Below, one piece after another: positions 47,241 to 56,068 of a stretch of 64,000 nucleotides of DNA. Each line of letters opens with the position of its first letter. Position 1 is the stretch's first letter. The notes beneath the pieces were generated by a model. The model saw only the letters and a program-made list of their open reading frames with translations. It searched no databases and was not told where the DNA came from. A program made the translations under genes and the position numbers. The DNA lies in contig QOCQ01000002.1 of assembly GCA_003574685.1 (NCBI GenBank), forward strand, positions 62,001-126,000. The letters run 5' to 3'. The stretch is from Rhodospirillaceae bacterium SYSU D60007 (GTDB lineage: Bacteria; Pseudomonadota; Alphaproteobacteria; Reyranellales; Reyranellaceae).

Positions 47241-48692
47241 ATGTCTTCCCCTGCACCCTCCATGCAGCCACAGCCGCCGGCCGCGCGCCGTCGCTGGCTG
47301 GCGCGTGTATGGGCGTGGCGCCGTGACGCCACGCTGGGCAGGCTGTACGTCAACGCTGGCAAGCTGTTCACCGGCCAGGCATCCGGCGCCCTGCTGGGTC
47401 TCGCGGCAATCTGGTTCACGACGGCCAGCCTGGGCCTGACGCTGTTTGGAGTCCTGGTTGCCATCCAGAGCTTTACGAAGCTGGTCGGCAACACGCTCAA
47501 GTTTTCCACCTGGGAGGCGATCGTCAAGTATGGCGCCGACGATCTGTCGCGCGATGACCGTGACGCTTTCCGCCGTCTGGTGGCGTTCAACACGTTGCTC
47601 GATATCGGCACCGCTTTCGCGGCCTTCGCCGTCTGCCTGGGCATCGCCTGGCTTGTGCTTCCCCTGATCAACGTGTCGCGGGAGCATTTCTGGTTCGCCG
47701 CCTTCATGTGCCTCGGCGCTTTCTTCACGGTCAGTGCGACGCCGGTAGGTGTGCTGCGGCTGTTCGACCGCTTCGGCCTGCTCGCGCTGGCCGAGCCGGT
47801 CGGTCCGCTGGTGCGGCTCTGCCTCTGTGCGCTCTTTTACTACACCGGCTCGCACGATCTCTGGGTGTTCGGCGCAGCGTTCCTTGCATCATCCGCGCTG
47901 GATCGCGCCATTACAGTGTGTCTGGGCTGGCGCGAACTTCGACGACGTGGTCTGGCACCTCGATGGCGGGACCTGCGATCACCCACGAGCAGTGGCCATC
48001 CCGGTCTGTGGAAGTTCGTGCTGGCGAACAATGCGCGTACCTCGCTGGGCGTGCTCACCAAGGAATCGGATGACTTGATCGTAGCGGCCTTCGCCGGCCC
48101 CACGGGCGTGGCATTGTGGAAGATCGCCAAGCGGGTGTCCTCCGCGCTGTCGGTGCCTGCAAGACTGTTCGTCTTTGCGGTGTTCCCCCAGCTGGCGCGG
48201 CTGTGGAGTACGCGCGACTATCGTGCGTTCCGCCGACTGGTGGTGCGGAGCAGCATCACGTCGACAGCCGGCGCGGTGGCGATCGTCGTTCTGTTCGCTG
48301 TCTTCGGGCCTTTCCTGTTGCAGCTCTTCTTTTTCAAGGCAACGCAGCAAGGTTTCGTGGCAGCGTTCGAGCCCGGATTGCTGCTGCTCAGCTCCCGCGT
48401 CGTCACCATGCTGATGTCGCCCTTCCTGCCGGCGCTGACGGCGATGGGCCACGTCGTGCGCAATCTGAAGCTGGCCCTCGTCCTGGCGGCCGTCACTGTG
48501 CCGACAATGCTGCTGATGACATGGCAGTTCGGTCTGACGGGCGCCGGCATTTCGCGCATCCTTGCCGAGGTGCTGACCGCTTCGGTGTTCGGCTGGACCG
48601 TCATGCACGCGATCAACAATCGCATCCGCAAATCGGCCATGGCGCCGCCGGGGCCGCCCGCCAGCTCCGCGCCCGCACCGGCCGGAGTCTAG
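47241..48692 (+). CDS. oligosaccharide/lipid flippase (MATE/MOP superfamily)
   Basis: 483-aa polytopic protein with 12-14 predicted helices, beginning GRLYVNAGKLFTGQASGALLGLA. It contains DRFGLLALAEPVGPLVRLCL and NARTSLGVLTKESDDLIVAAF, typical of Wzx-type flippases. It is divergent from the acyl-AMP ligase gene across a 127-bp gap and may move the finished sphingolipid or a lipid-linked glycan across the inner membrane. Its stop overlaps the convergent gene's stop. Confidence 0.8.
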   Translation: MSSPAPSMQPQPPAARRRWLARVWAWRRDATLGRLYVNAGKLFTGQASGALLGLAAIWFTTASLGLTLFGVLVAIQSFTKLVGNTLKFSTWEAIVKYGADDLSRDDRDAFRRLVAFNTLLDIGTAFAAFAVCLGIAWLVLPLINVSREHFWFAAFMCLGAFFTVSATPVGVLRLFDRFGLLALAEPVGPLVRLCLCALFYYTGSHDLWVFGAAFLASSALDRAITVCLGWRELRRRGLAPRWRDLRSPTSSGHPGLWKFVLANNARTSLGVLTKESDDLIVAAFAGPTGVALWKIAKRVSSALSVPARLFVFAVFPQLARLWSTRDYRAFRRLVVRSSITSTAGAVAIVVLFAVFGPFLLQLFFFKATQQGFVAAFEPGLLLLSSRVVTMLMSPFLPALTAMGHVVRNLKLALVLAAVTVPTMLLMTWQFGLTGAGISRILAEVLTASVFGWTVMHAINNRIRKSAMAPPGPPASSAPAPAGV

Positions 48693-49753
48693 CCAAGAAG
48701 ACGGCGGATGCGCTGCACTGCGACAGGCAGATCATCTGGCGGTGGGCTCGTGGGCATGATCGGCTCCCCCAGCACGTGCAGATGGTCCTCGGCGACGAGG
48801 GGTTCCCATACAGCCGAAATGTCCCGCGGCAGCACGATCCAGCCGCCGGCGTGCAGGCGATCGATGAGGCCCCGTGGTGCATGATCCAGGACGACGCGCG
48901 GCAGCCGTTCGCGCCAGGCGTTGTCCAGCGGCACCGGCGCTACGGAGACGGGCTTGCCGCTGTGGCAGGCCTCGGCCAGCATCGAGGCGCTGTCGCCCGT
49001 CACGACGATTCGTTGCGCCAGCCCGATGAAGCCTGCATAGGCGTTCGAGGTGTCACCCGCCTGCCAGCGGTGAACGAGCGACGGCACGCTGATTGCGGCG
49101 GCCAGGGCATTCGCGGCATCGACAGGCGTGCGGCGGCTGGTGATCACCAGCACGCACGCATCAAGTTCGCAGGCGAGGGCGTCGATCTCGTTGCCGAGAT
49201 CGGCCCCGAAGGTGCTGTCGAAGCGCAGCGGGCGTGCCCGGCCACCCACCAGCACCACGAGCCAGGGTGGTTTCAGGCCCTCCAGACGCGTTTGCCACGC
49301 GGCCGCCGCGCGATTCACGACGTCCGGGTCAATCCGGTTGAACGGCAGGCGCACCGTCAGGACGTTGGCGCGTTCCGGAATGCCGTATTGCGGCGTTGCA
49401 ATCACCAGGTCGAAGGCAGCGACCGGCCCCCAGGGCCGACCGATATTGACCAGCTTCGTGCGGCCGCCACTGCGGGCGCGAATCCAAAGCGCTGCGGGCG
49501 TGGCGCGCCGGCCGGCGCACAGCACGAGGTCCGGCCATGGGGGCACAAGGAGAGCCCGCGCCGCGCCGGATAGCGACCACAGCGACGCCCCCAGCAGACG
49601 GTTGGGAAGGCGGTAGAGATTGTTGAAACGCAACGGCTTCTCGACACAGGACCAGCCCAGCGCGCGCGCCACCACGCGGAGCTGGGCCGTATCGCCGCCC
49701 TTGTCGCCGGTCAGCAGCCATATCAGGGGCGCTGCGCGCGCTTCGCCGCTCAT
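48689..49753 (-). CDS. ELM1/GtrOC1-family putative nucleoside-diphosphate-sugar epimerase
   Basis: 354-aa protein of the mitochondrial fission ELM1 family. It starts IWLLTGDKGGDTAQLRVVARALGW and has FNNLYRLPNRLLG, LVNIGRPWGP, FNRIDPDVV and VVTGDSASMLAEA. The fold is GT-B-like and family annotation is uncertain. ATG 49753 is chosen over an upstream start. Next to a flippase and lipid genes, a glycosyltransferase-like role is plausible. Confidence 0.75.
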   Translation of the reverse strand: MSGEARAAPLIWLLTGDKGGDTAQLRVVARALGWSCVEKPLRFNNLYRLPNRLLGASLWSLSGAARALLVPPWPDLVLCAGRRATPAALWIRARSGGRTKLVNIGRPWGPVAAFDLVIATPQYGIPERANVLTVRLPFNRIDPDVVNRAAAAWQTRLEGLKPPWLVVLVGGRARPLRFDSTFGADLGNEIDALACELDACVLVITSRRTPVDAANALAAAISVPSLVHRWQAGDTSNAYAGFIGLAQRIVVTGDSASMLAEACHSGKPVSVAPVPLDNAWRERLPRVVLDHAPRGLIDRLHAGGWIVLPRDISAVWEPLVAEDHLHVLGEPIMPTSPPPDDLPVAVQRIRRLLG

Positions 49754-49929
49754 GGGCCGGCGTCGCAGGGAAAGGACCACAGTCCGGACAGCAGACGCCG
49801 GTCGGGGCCGTCCTGCGGTTGACAGCACCGGGAGCGGCCCGGATAGTGGTTCGGCGCGGCGTCTTCCGGCGGTCGGCAGGTCCGAGGGTCGGAGCGCCGC
49901 GTGTTTGTTTCGCAGCCAGGGAGAGTGTC

Positions 49930-51141
49930 GTGATTCCGGCCGTGATGCCGACGTACGACCGCAAGGACGTCGCCTTCGAGCGTGGTGAGGGTTCCTGGCT
50001 CCATGCGACCGACGGCCGACGATTCCTTGATTTCACGTCGGGCATCGCTGTCAACAATCTCGGCCATTGCCATCCCTACCTGGTAAAGGCGCTGCAGGAG
50101 CAGGCGGCCAAACTCTGGCACACCTCCAACCTCTACCGCATTGCTCACGGCGAGCGCTTGGCGCAACGCCTCGTGGAAAACTCTTTCGCCGACACGATGT
50201 TCTTCACCAACTCCGGCGCCGAAGCCATCGAAGGCGGCATCAAGCTGGTCCGCAAGTATCAGTACGTGAACGGCCGGCCGCAGCGCTACAAGATCATCTG
50301 CTTCGAACAGGCGTTCCACGGGCGTACCGGTGCGGCGCTGGCCGCCACCGGCAACGAAAAGTACCTTCAGGGGTTCGGCCCCAAAGCCCCCGGCTTCGTG
50401 CATGTGCCGCTCAACAACACCAACGTGGTACGCGACGCCATCGACGACGAGACGGCTGCGATCCTCGTGGAACCGGTCCAGGGCGAGGGCGGGGTACGCA
50501 GCGGCACCGGCGAGTTCCTGCGCGCGCTGCGCCAGATCTGCGACGAGTTCGGGCTGCTGCTGTTCTTCGACGAGATCCAGTGCGGCTTCGGCCGTACCGG
50601 CCGGCTGTGGGCGCACGAATGGTTCGACGTGAAGCCCGATGTCATGGCGGTCGCCAAGGGCATCGGCAATGGTTTCCCCGTCGGCGCCTTCCTTGCCACG
50701 GAAAAGGCGGCCGCCGGCATGGTCTTCGGAACGCACGGCTCCACCTACGGCGGCAACCCGCTGGCGATGGCCGCCGCCAATGCCGTGCTCGATGTCATGC
50801 TGGCGCCCGGTTTCCTTGAGGGTGTACGCGAGCGCGCCGCGTGGTTCCATCCCCGCCTGGAAGCGCTGGTCGCCAAATATCCCCGAGTGCTGGCCGAGAT
50901 GCGGGGAACAGGCTTCATCACCGGCCTGCGCTGCGTTGTGCCCAGTGCCGATCTGGTGAACGCCCTCTTCGAGCGGCAGATGCTGACGGTGGGCGCCGGC
51001 GACAATGTCGTGCGCATCTATCCGTCGCTGGTGGCCCCGCTTGCGGATCTGGAGCAGGGCCTTGCCATCATCGATGACGCCTGCAAGGCACTGACTGCCC
51101 GGCTTGCGACAGCCACCGCCGCGGGAGCCGGCAATGGCTGA
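49930..51141 (+). CDS. argD: acetylornithine aminotransferase
   Basis: 403-aa class III PLP aminotransferase of arginine synthesis. Marks: [61 protein letters not shown] and the PLP lysine in [16 protein letters not shown] 49930 has AGGGAG six bases upstream. Its 3' end overlaps argF by 8 bp. Confidence 0.93.
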   Translation: MIPAVMPTYDRKDVAFERGEGSWLHATDGRRFLDFTSGIAVNNLGHCHPYLVKALQEQAAKLWHTSNLYRIAHGERLAQRLVENSFADTMFFTNSGAEAIEGGIKLVRKYQYVNGRPQRYKIICFEQAFHGRTGAALAATGNEKYLQGFGPKAPGFVHVPLNNTNVVRDAIDDETAAILVEPVQGEGGVRSGTGEFLRALRQICDEFGLLLFFDEIQCGFGRTGRLWAHEWFDVKPDVMAVAKGIGNGFPVGAFLATEKAAAGMVFGTHGSTYGGNPLAMAAANAVLDVMLAPGFLEGVRERAAWFHPRLEALVAKYPRVLAEMRGTGFITGLRCVVPSADLVNALFERQMLTVGAGDNVVRIYPSLVAPLADLEQGLAIIDDACKALTARLATATAAGAGNG

Positions 51142-52060
51142 GCTGCGGCACTTTCTCGATCTGGACAGGCTCGATCCGGCACTTCTGCGGCGCATCCTCG
51201 ACCGCAGCCACGACTACAAGCGGGCCCGCGCCAATGGCGGCCACGATCAACCGCTGGCCGGCAAGACGCTGGCGATGATCTTCGAGAAGCCTTCGACCCG
51301 CACACGCGTGTCGTTCGAGGTCGGCATGCGCGATCTCGGCGGCCGCACCATCATGCTGGGCACCACCGACACCCAGCTCGGCCGCGGCGAAACGATAGCC
51401 GATACGGCCCGGGTGCTGTCGCGCTACGTCGACGTGATCATGCTGCGCACAACCGTCGAGGAGAAGCTGCTGGAGATGGCGAAGTACGCCACCGTGCCGG
51501 TGATCAACGGGCTGACAGACAGGACCCACCCCTGTCAGTTGATGGCCGACGTGATGACCTTCGAGGAGCATCGCGGCCCGATCAGGGGGAAGGTCGTCGC
51601 ATGGTCGGGCGACGGCAACAACATGGCGACAAGCTGGATCCATGCCGCAGTCCAGTTCGACTTCGAACTGCGTATCGCCTGCCCGCCCGAGCTCAGGCCG
51701 CCGGCCGACGTGCTGGAATGGGCCACACGGCAGGGTGCGCGTGTTCGCGTGGTGCATGACCCCGCCGACGCGTTGAAGGATGCTGACTGCGTCGTCACCG
51801 ACACATGGGTTTCGATGGGCGACGAAGACGAGGCAAGCTTCGGCCGCCGCCATAACATGCTGCGCGCCTACCAGGTGGACGAGCGCATGATGAAGCTGGC
51901 GCGCCCGGATGCCGTCTTCATGCATTGCTTGCCGGCACATCGCGGCGAGGAGGTTACGGCCGACGTTATTGACGGACCGCAATCGGTGGTGTGGGACGAG
52001 GCCGAGAACCGCCTGCACGCGCAGAAGGGAATCCTCGCCTGGTGCCTGGGTCACGTCTGA
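51134..52060 (+). CDS. argF: ornithine carbamoyltransferase
   Basis: 308-aa trimeric enzyme making citrulline. It has the carbamoyl-phosphate loop [34 protein letters not shown], ornithine loop [11 protein letters not shown] and [15 protein letters not shown] 51134 lies within the end of argD, indicating coupling. Confidence 0.96.
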   Translation: MAELRHFLDLDRLDPALLRRILDRSHDYKRARANGGHDQPLAGKTLAMIFEKPSTRTRVSFEVGMRDLGGRTIMLGTTDTQLGRGETIADTARVLSRYVDVIMLRTTVEEKLLEMAKYATVPVINGLTDRTHPCQLMADVMTFEEHRGPIRGKVVAWSGDGNNMATSWIHAAVQFDFELRIACPPELRPPADVLEWATRQGARVRVVHDPADALKDADCVVTDTWVSMGDEDEASFGRRHNMLRAYQVDERMMKLARPDAVFMHCLPAHRGEEVTADVIDGPQSVVWDEAENRLHAQKGILAWCLGHV

Positions 52061-52156
52061 GAGTCTGGCGGGACGCTCGCGCAACGCCTATATGGCTGCG
52101 GTATATGATGCGCGTAGCAAGGCTTGCTGATGGCGTACGCAACGCAGGTACCTGGT

Positions 52157-53089
52157 ATGGCTGATCGCGGCGATTTCGTGCTGCCCCTGCAGCTTGCCGC
52201 GCTGGGTGTACGCGGCCGGGCCGTCCGGCTGGACCGGGTCATCAATGCCATATTGTCGCGGCACGACTATCCGGCACCGGTCGCCGCGCTGCTCGGCGAG
52301 ACACTGGTGCTCGGCAGCGCGCTGGCTTCGTCGCTCAAGTACGATGGCATATTCACCCTGCAACTGCGGGGTGACGGACCGGTCCGGCTGATAGTGGTCG
52401 ATCTAACATCGGACGGTGCCCTGCGCGGCTATGCCCAGTTTGACGCACGCGCCGTCGAGGCAGCGCTCGCCACTGTAGCGCTCGATCCGGTTTCCAGACT
52501 GCCTGAAAACCCGGTACCGCGCCTGCTGGGCGCGGGGAACATGGCGTTCACCGTCGACCAGGGGCCCGATACCCGCCGCTACCAGGGGGTCGTCGCGCTG
52601 GACGGCGCGACGCTCGCAGACTGCGCGCACCACTATTTCCGTCAATCCGAGCAACTCGCCACCGGACTGAAGCTCGCCGTTGGCCGTGTCGGCAGTGGAT
52701 GGCGCGGTGCAGCCCTGATGCTGCAGGCGCTGCCCTCGGCCGAGCTGATCGCGGAAGTCGATGCCGACGAGCGCGACGATCGCTGGCGCAAGGCTGTGAT
52801 CCTGTTGGGCAGCGCCACCACGGCCGAAATGCTCGATGCATCCCTTCCCGTCGAGGCTTTGCTGCTGCGGTTGTTCCATGAGGATGGCGTGCGTGCCTTC
52901 GAACGCCGGCCGTTGCGCGACCAGTGCCGCTGCTCGCGCGAGCGGATTGACCGGGTGCTGCGCACCATCCGCCGCAGCGAACTCGACGAGCTGCGTGATG
53001 CCGGCGGTCGCGTGGTCGTCACCTGCGAGTTCTGCTCAACGACCTACCGTTACGCAGATGCGGACCTTGACGCGCTGGAAACGGCCTGA
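52157..53089 (+). CDS. hslO: Hsp33 redox-regulated chaperone
   Basis: About 310 aa. N-terminal DFVLPLQLAALGVRGRAVRLD is the alphaproteobacterial Hsp33 start. The C-terminal zinc switch is complete: CRC (about residues 261-263) and CEFC (about 293-296). It unfolds on oxidation and prevents aggregation. ATG 52157 gives a normal start; ATG 52130 is possible. It follows argF by about 95 bp. Confidence 0.92.
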   Translation: MADRGDFVLPLQLAALGVRGRAVRLDRVINAILSRHDYPAPVAALLGETLVLGSALASSLKYDGIFTLQLRGDGPVRLIVVDLTSDGALRGYAQFDARAVEAALATVALDPVSRLPENPVPRLLGAGNMAFTVDQGPDTRRYQGVVALDGATLADCAHHYFRQSEQLATGLKLAVGRVGSGWRGAALMLQALPSAELIAEVDADERDDRWRKAVILLGSATTAEMLDASLPVEALLLRLFHEDGVRAFERRPLRDQCRCSRERIDRVLRTIRRSELDELRDAGGRVVVTCEFCSTTYRYADADLDALETA

Positions 53090-53202
53090 ACTCTTTCGCA
53101 CACAACTTGCACCTGCAAGCTGAAATGCCGCGCCACCGCGCCTGAGCCACGCGATTGCTGGCGGCCTCCTGCCGCAAAGCCGCCGTAAAGCGGCTTACAG
53201 TG

Positions 53203-53931
53203 ATGGCTATGGTGATCGGCTTGGTTCGCCTGATGGGCCTCGGGTGCCGGGTTGCGCCTGCGGTCGCAGGCACGGTGGTGGCGTTATGCGCCCAGCCGGC
53301 GTTGGCGCAGGCCCCTGCCCCACAGGCTGTGGAACCGCCGCAAAATGCCGCGGTACCGGGCGAACCGGCCCCTCCGCATAATCCCGCAGGATCCCCGCCT
53401 GCGAAGCGTCGTTCGTTTGATTTCTCCGTCCCGGATTTCGGTGGCGCGCCGCTGCGGATTGACGTGGCGCGGATCGAAGTCGTGCAGGCCTATGGTCCGC
53501 CGCAACGGCCGCCCTACGTCGAACACCGGATGATCGTATCGCCGCTGGCTACACTCGATGACTGGGCCCGGCGACATCTCGAGCCGGCAGCAGCCGGGCG
53601 GGACGATTCGGCGGCGGTATTCGTCATCGAGGACGCCAGCCTGGTGACCGAGAAGATCCGCATCCGCAAGGGCCTTCTCGATTCGCTGATCCGTGAGGAT
53701 TCCGACAAGTACACGCTGCGCCTCGCCGTCACATTGCAGGTACGGGACCGGCTCGGCGCCACGGTCGGCAGCACCAGCGCCGAGGCCCTCGCGTGGCGCA
53801 CCGTGCCCGAAAGTACGAAGGACTCTGCCCGTTCGGCGGTGTGGCACGAACTGCTGATCGCGGCGATGGACAACCTGATCCCGTTGTTCGAGGCCAACAC
53901 CCGGTCCTATCTCGCACGGTTCCTGAAGTAG
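53203..53931 (+). CDS. exported protein of unknown function
   Basis: 242-aa protein with a signal peptide (VAPAVAGTVVALCAQPALA) followed by a Pro-rich stretch to about residue 75. A globular domain then begins near FDFSVPDFGGAPLRIDVARIEVV. Not recognised. Periplasmic location is the only safe inference. The start could be ATG 53203 or 53209. Confidence 0.65.
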   Translation: MAMVIGLVRLMGLGCRVAPAVAGTVVALCAQPALAQAPAPQAVEPPQNAAVPGEPAPPHNPAGSPPAKRRSFDFSVPDFGGAPLRIDVARIEVVQAYGPPQRPPYVEHRMIVSPLATLDDWARRHLEPAAAGRDDSAAVFVIEDASLVTEKIRIRKGLLDSLIREDSDKYTLRLAVTLQVRDRLGATVGSTSAEALAWRTVPESTKDSARSAVWHELLIAAMDNLIPLFEANTRSYLARFLK

Positions 53932-54434
53932 ACCGCGCCGCAGTTCGTTCCCGTCATCCCGAGCGCAGCGAGGGATTTCCCGCGAAATGACGCCGTGCAT
54001 CCGACCGCAGGAGATCCCTCGCTGCGCTCGGGATGACGGCCAAGGCATTCACATACCTGATTACCTGGTTCGCTCCGCTTACGCATACGGGTCGAGGCAT
54101 GGTGCTGAAAAGCCTTCATGGTGAGCCTGTCGAACCATGAAGGCGTCGCAGGGCCGACCGTGCGAGCCGCTTCATGGTTCGACAGGCTCACCATGAAGCG
54201 TGTTGCTACCGGCGACGGCAGCTCGGCGGAGCAAGCCGTTGTCAAACTCCAACGCATCAATCCTCGCTGTGAGCGCGCCACTCCAGTGGCGCCTCGCCCG
54301 CAGCGAAGCGCAGGGCGACCAACGTGGTGTGCGCAAGCGCGCGTGATGGCGGCGTTAGCACGCCGCGGGCGCCACTGGAGTGGCGCGCTCCCAGCAGGAG
54401 AGGCGCTTGATAAATGCGGGCTAGGGGCACGACG
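53932..54434. repeat. intergenic block of three inverted-repeat families
   Basis: This 503-bp gap has no gene. It holds three separate inverted repeats: 53953-53976 with 54014-54037 (core ATCCCGAGCGCAGCGAGGGAT); 54115-54141 with 54171-54197 (TTCATGGT...ACCATGAA family, perfect 27-bp arms); and 54275-54292 with 54369-54386 (GCGCCACTCCAGTGGCGC and its complement). All could form hairpins between the convergent exported-protein and argE genes. They look like nested REP/MITE-like insertions. Confidence 0.85.
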
Positions 54435-55610
54435 CTACCGTTCTGCCCATTCGATCATGCGGTTGAGGAACGCATCGCAGGCGGCCAACTGCGATTTCAG
54501 GACGAATTCGTTGGGCTGGTGCGCCTGGGCGATGTCGCCCGGGCCGCAGACGATGGTCGGCACGCCGGTACCCTGAAAAATGCCGGCTTCGGTGGCGTAA
54601 GCGACCAGAGACGAGTCATTGGCACCGCTCCAGGCGCGTGCAAGCTGTTCGGCCTCGCTGCGCTCCTCGCCCTTGAACGCGGGGACCACGAAGCGCGGCG
54701 TCATGACGATGCTGGCCGATGGGTGGCGTCGTTTCATCGCCGGCAGCAGGACCTCGTCGATGTGGGTCTGCACGCGCCGGCGCGCTTCGTCGGCATCGTC
54801 GCCCGGCACTTGCCGGTATTCCCAAATCAGGCGGCATTCGCGCGCCAGAATGTTGCCCGCGGTTCCGCCGGCAACGATCCCGACGTTCATGGTGCCGAAT
54901 GGCGGCACGTAGCCGTTGGCGGTGGCGCGGGCGGCAAACTCGTCCTGCAGCCGGTTGATGAAATGAATCAGCTCGCCGGCGAAATGAATTGCGCTGACGC
55001 CCAGATGGGTCATCGAAGAGTGCGCCTCGAAGCCGGTGAACACCACCTCGTAGCTGTTCTGCCCTTTGTGTCCCTTCACCGTGCCCATCATGGTGGGCTC
55101 GCCGATGATGACTGCTCGCGGACGCGGCACGTCGCCCATCAGCCGCTCGGCCAAGGAATGCGCGCCGAGACAGCCAACCTCCTCGTCGTAGCTGAAGGCG
55201 AAGTGCACCGGACGCTTGAGCGCTGCGGACTTCAGCCCCGGCAGCGCGGCCAGCGCACACGCGACAAAGCCCTTCATGTCGCAGCTTCCGCGTCCGTACA
55301 GCTTGCCGTCCTTCTCGGTCAGGGTCCACGGATCGGTGTCCCACGGCTGGCCGTCCACCGGCACGACGTCAGTGTGGCCCGACAGCACGATGCCATCCTC
55401 GACGGCGGGACCGATCGAAGCGTAGAGATTCGCCTTGCTTCCCGATGCGTCCGGCACAAGCGTCGCGGTCACGCCATAACGGGCGAAATAGCCCAGCACC
55501 CAGTCGACCAGCGCCCGGTTGGATTTCGCCGATGTGGTATCGAAGCTGACCAGCCGTTGCAGCACCTCGGCCGACGCGGAACTCGCTTCGGGTGCCATCG
55601 TTGCCTCCAT
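54435..55610 (-). CDS. argE: acetylornithine deacetylase (ArgE), first copy
   Basis: 391-aa M20-family zinc deacylase. Motifs: LSGHTDVVPVDGQPW (His ligand), YGRGSCDMKGF (bridging Asp), SYDEEVGCLGAHSL (catalytic Glu-Glu) and GFEAHSSMTHLGVSAI (dimer-domain His). It removes acetate from N-acetylornithine. It is very similar to the copy at 56069, including the C-terminal GPGDIAQAHQPNEF. Confidence 0.88.
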   Translation of the reverse strand: MEATMAPEASSASAEVLQRLVSFDTTSAKSNRALVDWVLGYFARYGVTATLVPDASGSKANLYASIGPAVEDGIVLSGHTDVVPVDGQPWDTDPWTLTEKDGKLYGRGSCDMKGFVACALAALPGLKSAALKRPVHFAFSYDEEVGCLGAHSLAERLMGDVPRPRAVIIGEPTMMGTVKGHKGQNSYEVVFTGFEAHSSMTHLGVSAIHFAGELIHFINRLQDEFAARATANGYVPPFGTMNVGIVAGGTAGNILARECRLIWEYRQVPGDDADEARRRVQTHIDEVLLPAMKRRHPSASIVMTPRFVVPAFKGEERSEAEQLARAWSGANDSSLVAYATEAGIFQGTGVPTIVCGPGDIAQAHQPNEFVLKSQLAACDAFLNRMIEWAER

Positions 55611-55654
55611 GTCAAAGAGCGCGGGTCCGCCTCGCCGGACGGAGGGATGTGTCC

Positions 55655-56059
55655 ATGCCCGACATCAACATCGAAAAGGCGTGCTTCATTGCCGTCAAGG
55701 CCCGTGAATTCGATGCCAAGGTGGCCGTCGATGATCCTGACTCCGGCTCCAACCCCAGTGACGACCGGCAGATCGACGTGCTGGAGAACAGGCGTAGCGA
55801 CCCTGTCCTGGAAGAGCTGCGTGGCGCCATCCAGGCCCTGAACGAGGACGAGAGCCGCGACATCATCGCCCTGGCCTGGATTGGCCGTGGCGACTACGCC
55901 GCCGGGCAATGGAACGAGGCCTGCGCGCAGGCGAACAGCATCCCCTTTGGCGATCGACCGCGCTACCTCGTCGGCACGCCCATGCTGGCCGACTACCTTG
56001 AGCAGGGTCTCGCCGAGTTCGGACTGTCCTGCGAGGAGGTGGAGATCGGGCGCATGTAG
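55655..56059 (+). CDS. DUF3775 family protein
   Basis: 134-aa small acidic protein matching the DUF3775 family: it begins MPDINIEKACFIAVKAREFD and contains IIALAWIGRGDY and LVGTPMLADYLEQGL. ATG 55655 has GGAGG upstream. Function is unknown. It lies between two argE copies on the opposite strand. Confidence 0.8.
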   Translation: MPDINIEKACFIAVKAREFDAKVAVDDPDSGSNPSDDRQIDVLENRRSDPVLEELRGAIQALNEDESRDIIALAWIGRGDYAAGQWNEACAQANSIPFGDRPRYLVGTPMLADYLEQGLAEFGLSCEEVEIGRM

Positions 56060-56068
56060 GCGGCAGCG

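Noticed and set aside
53932-54434. Inverted repeats as a CRISPR array
   Set aside because: Units are paired and inverted, of three different families, not regularly spaced direct repeats; no cas genes.
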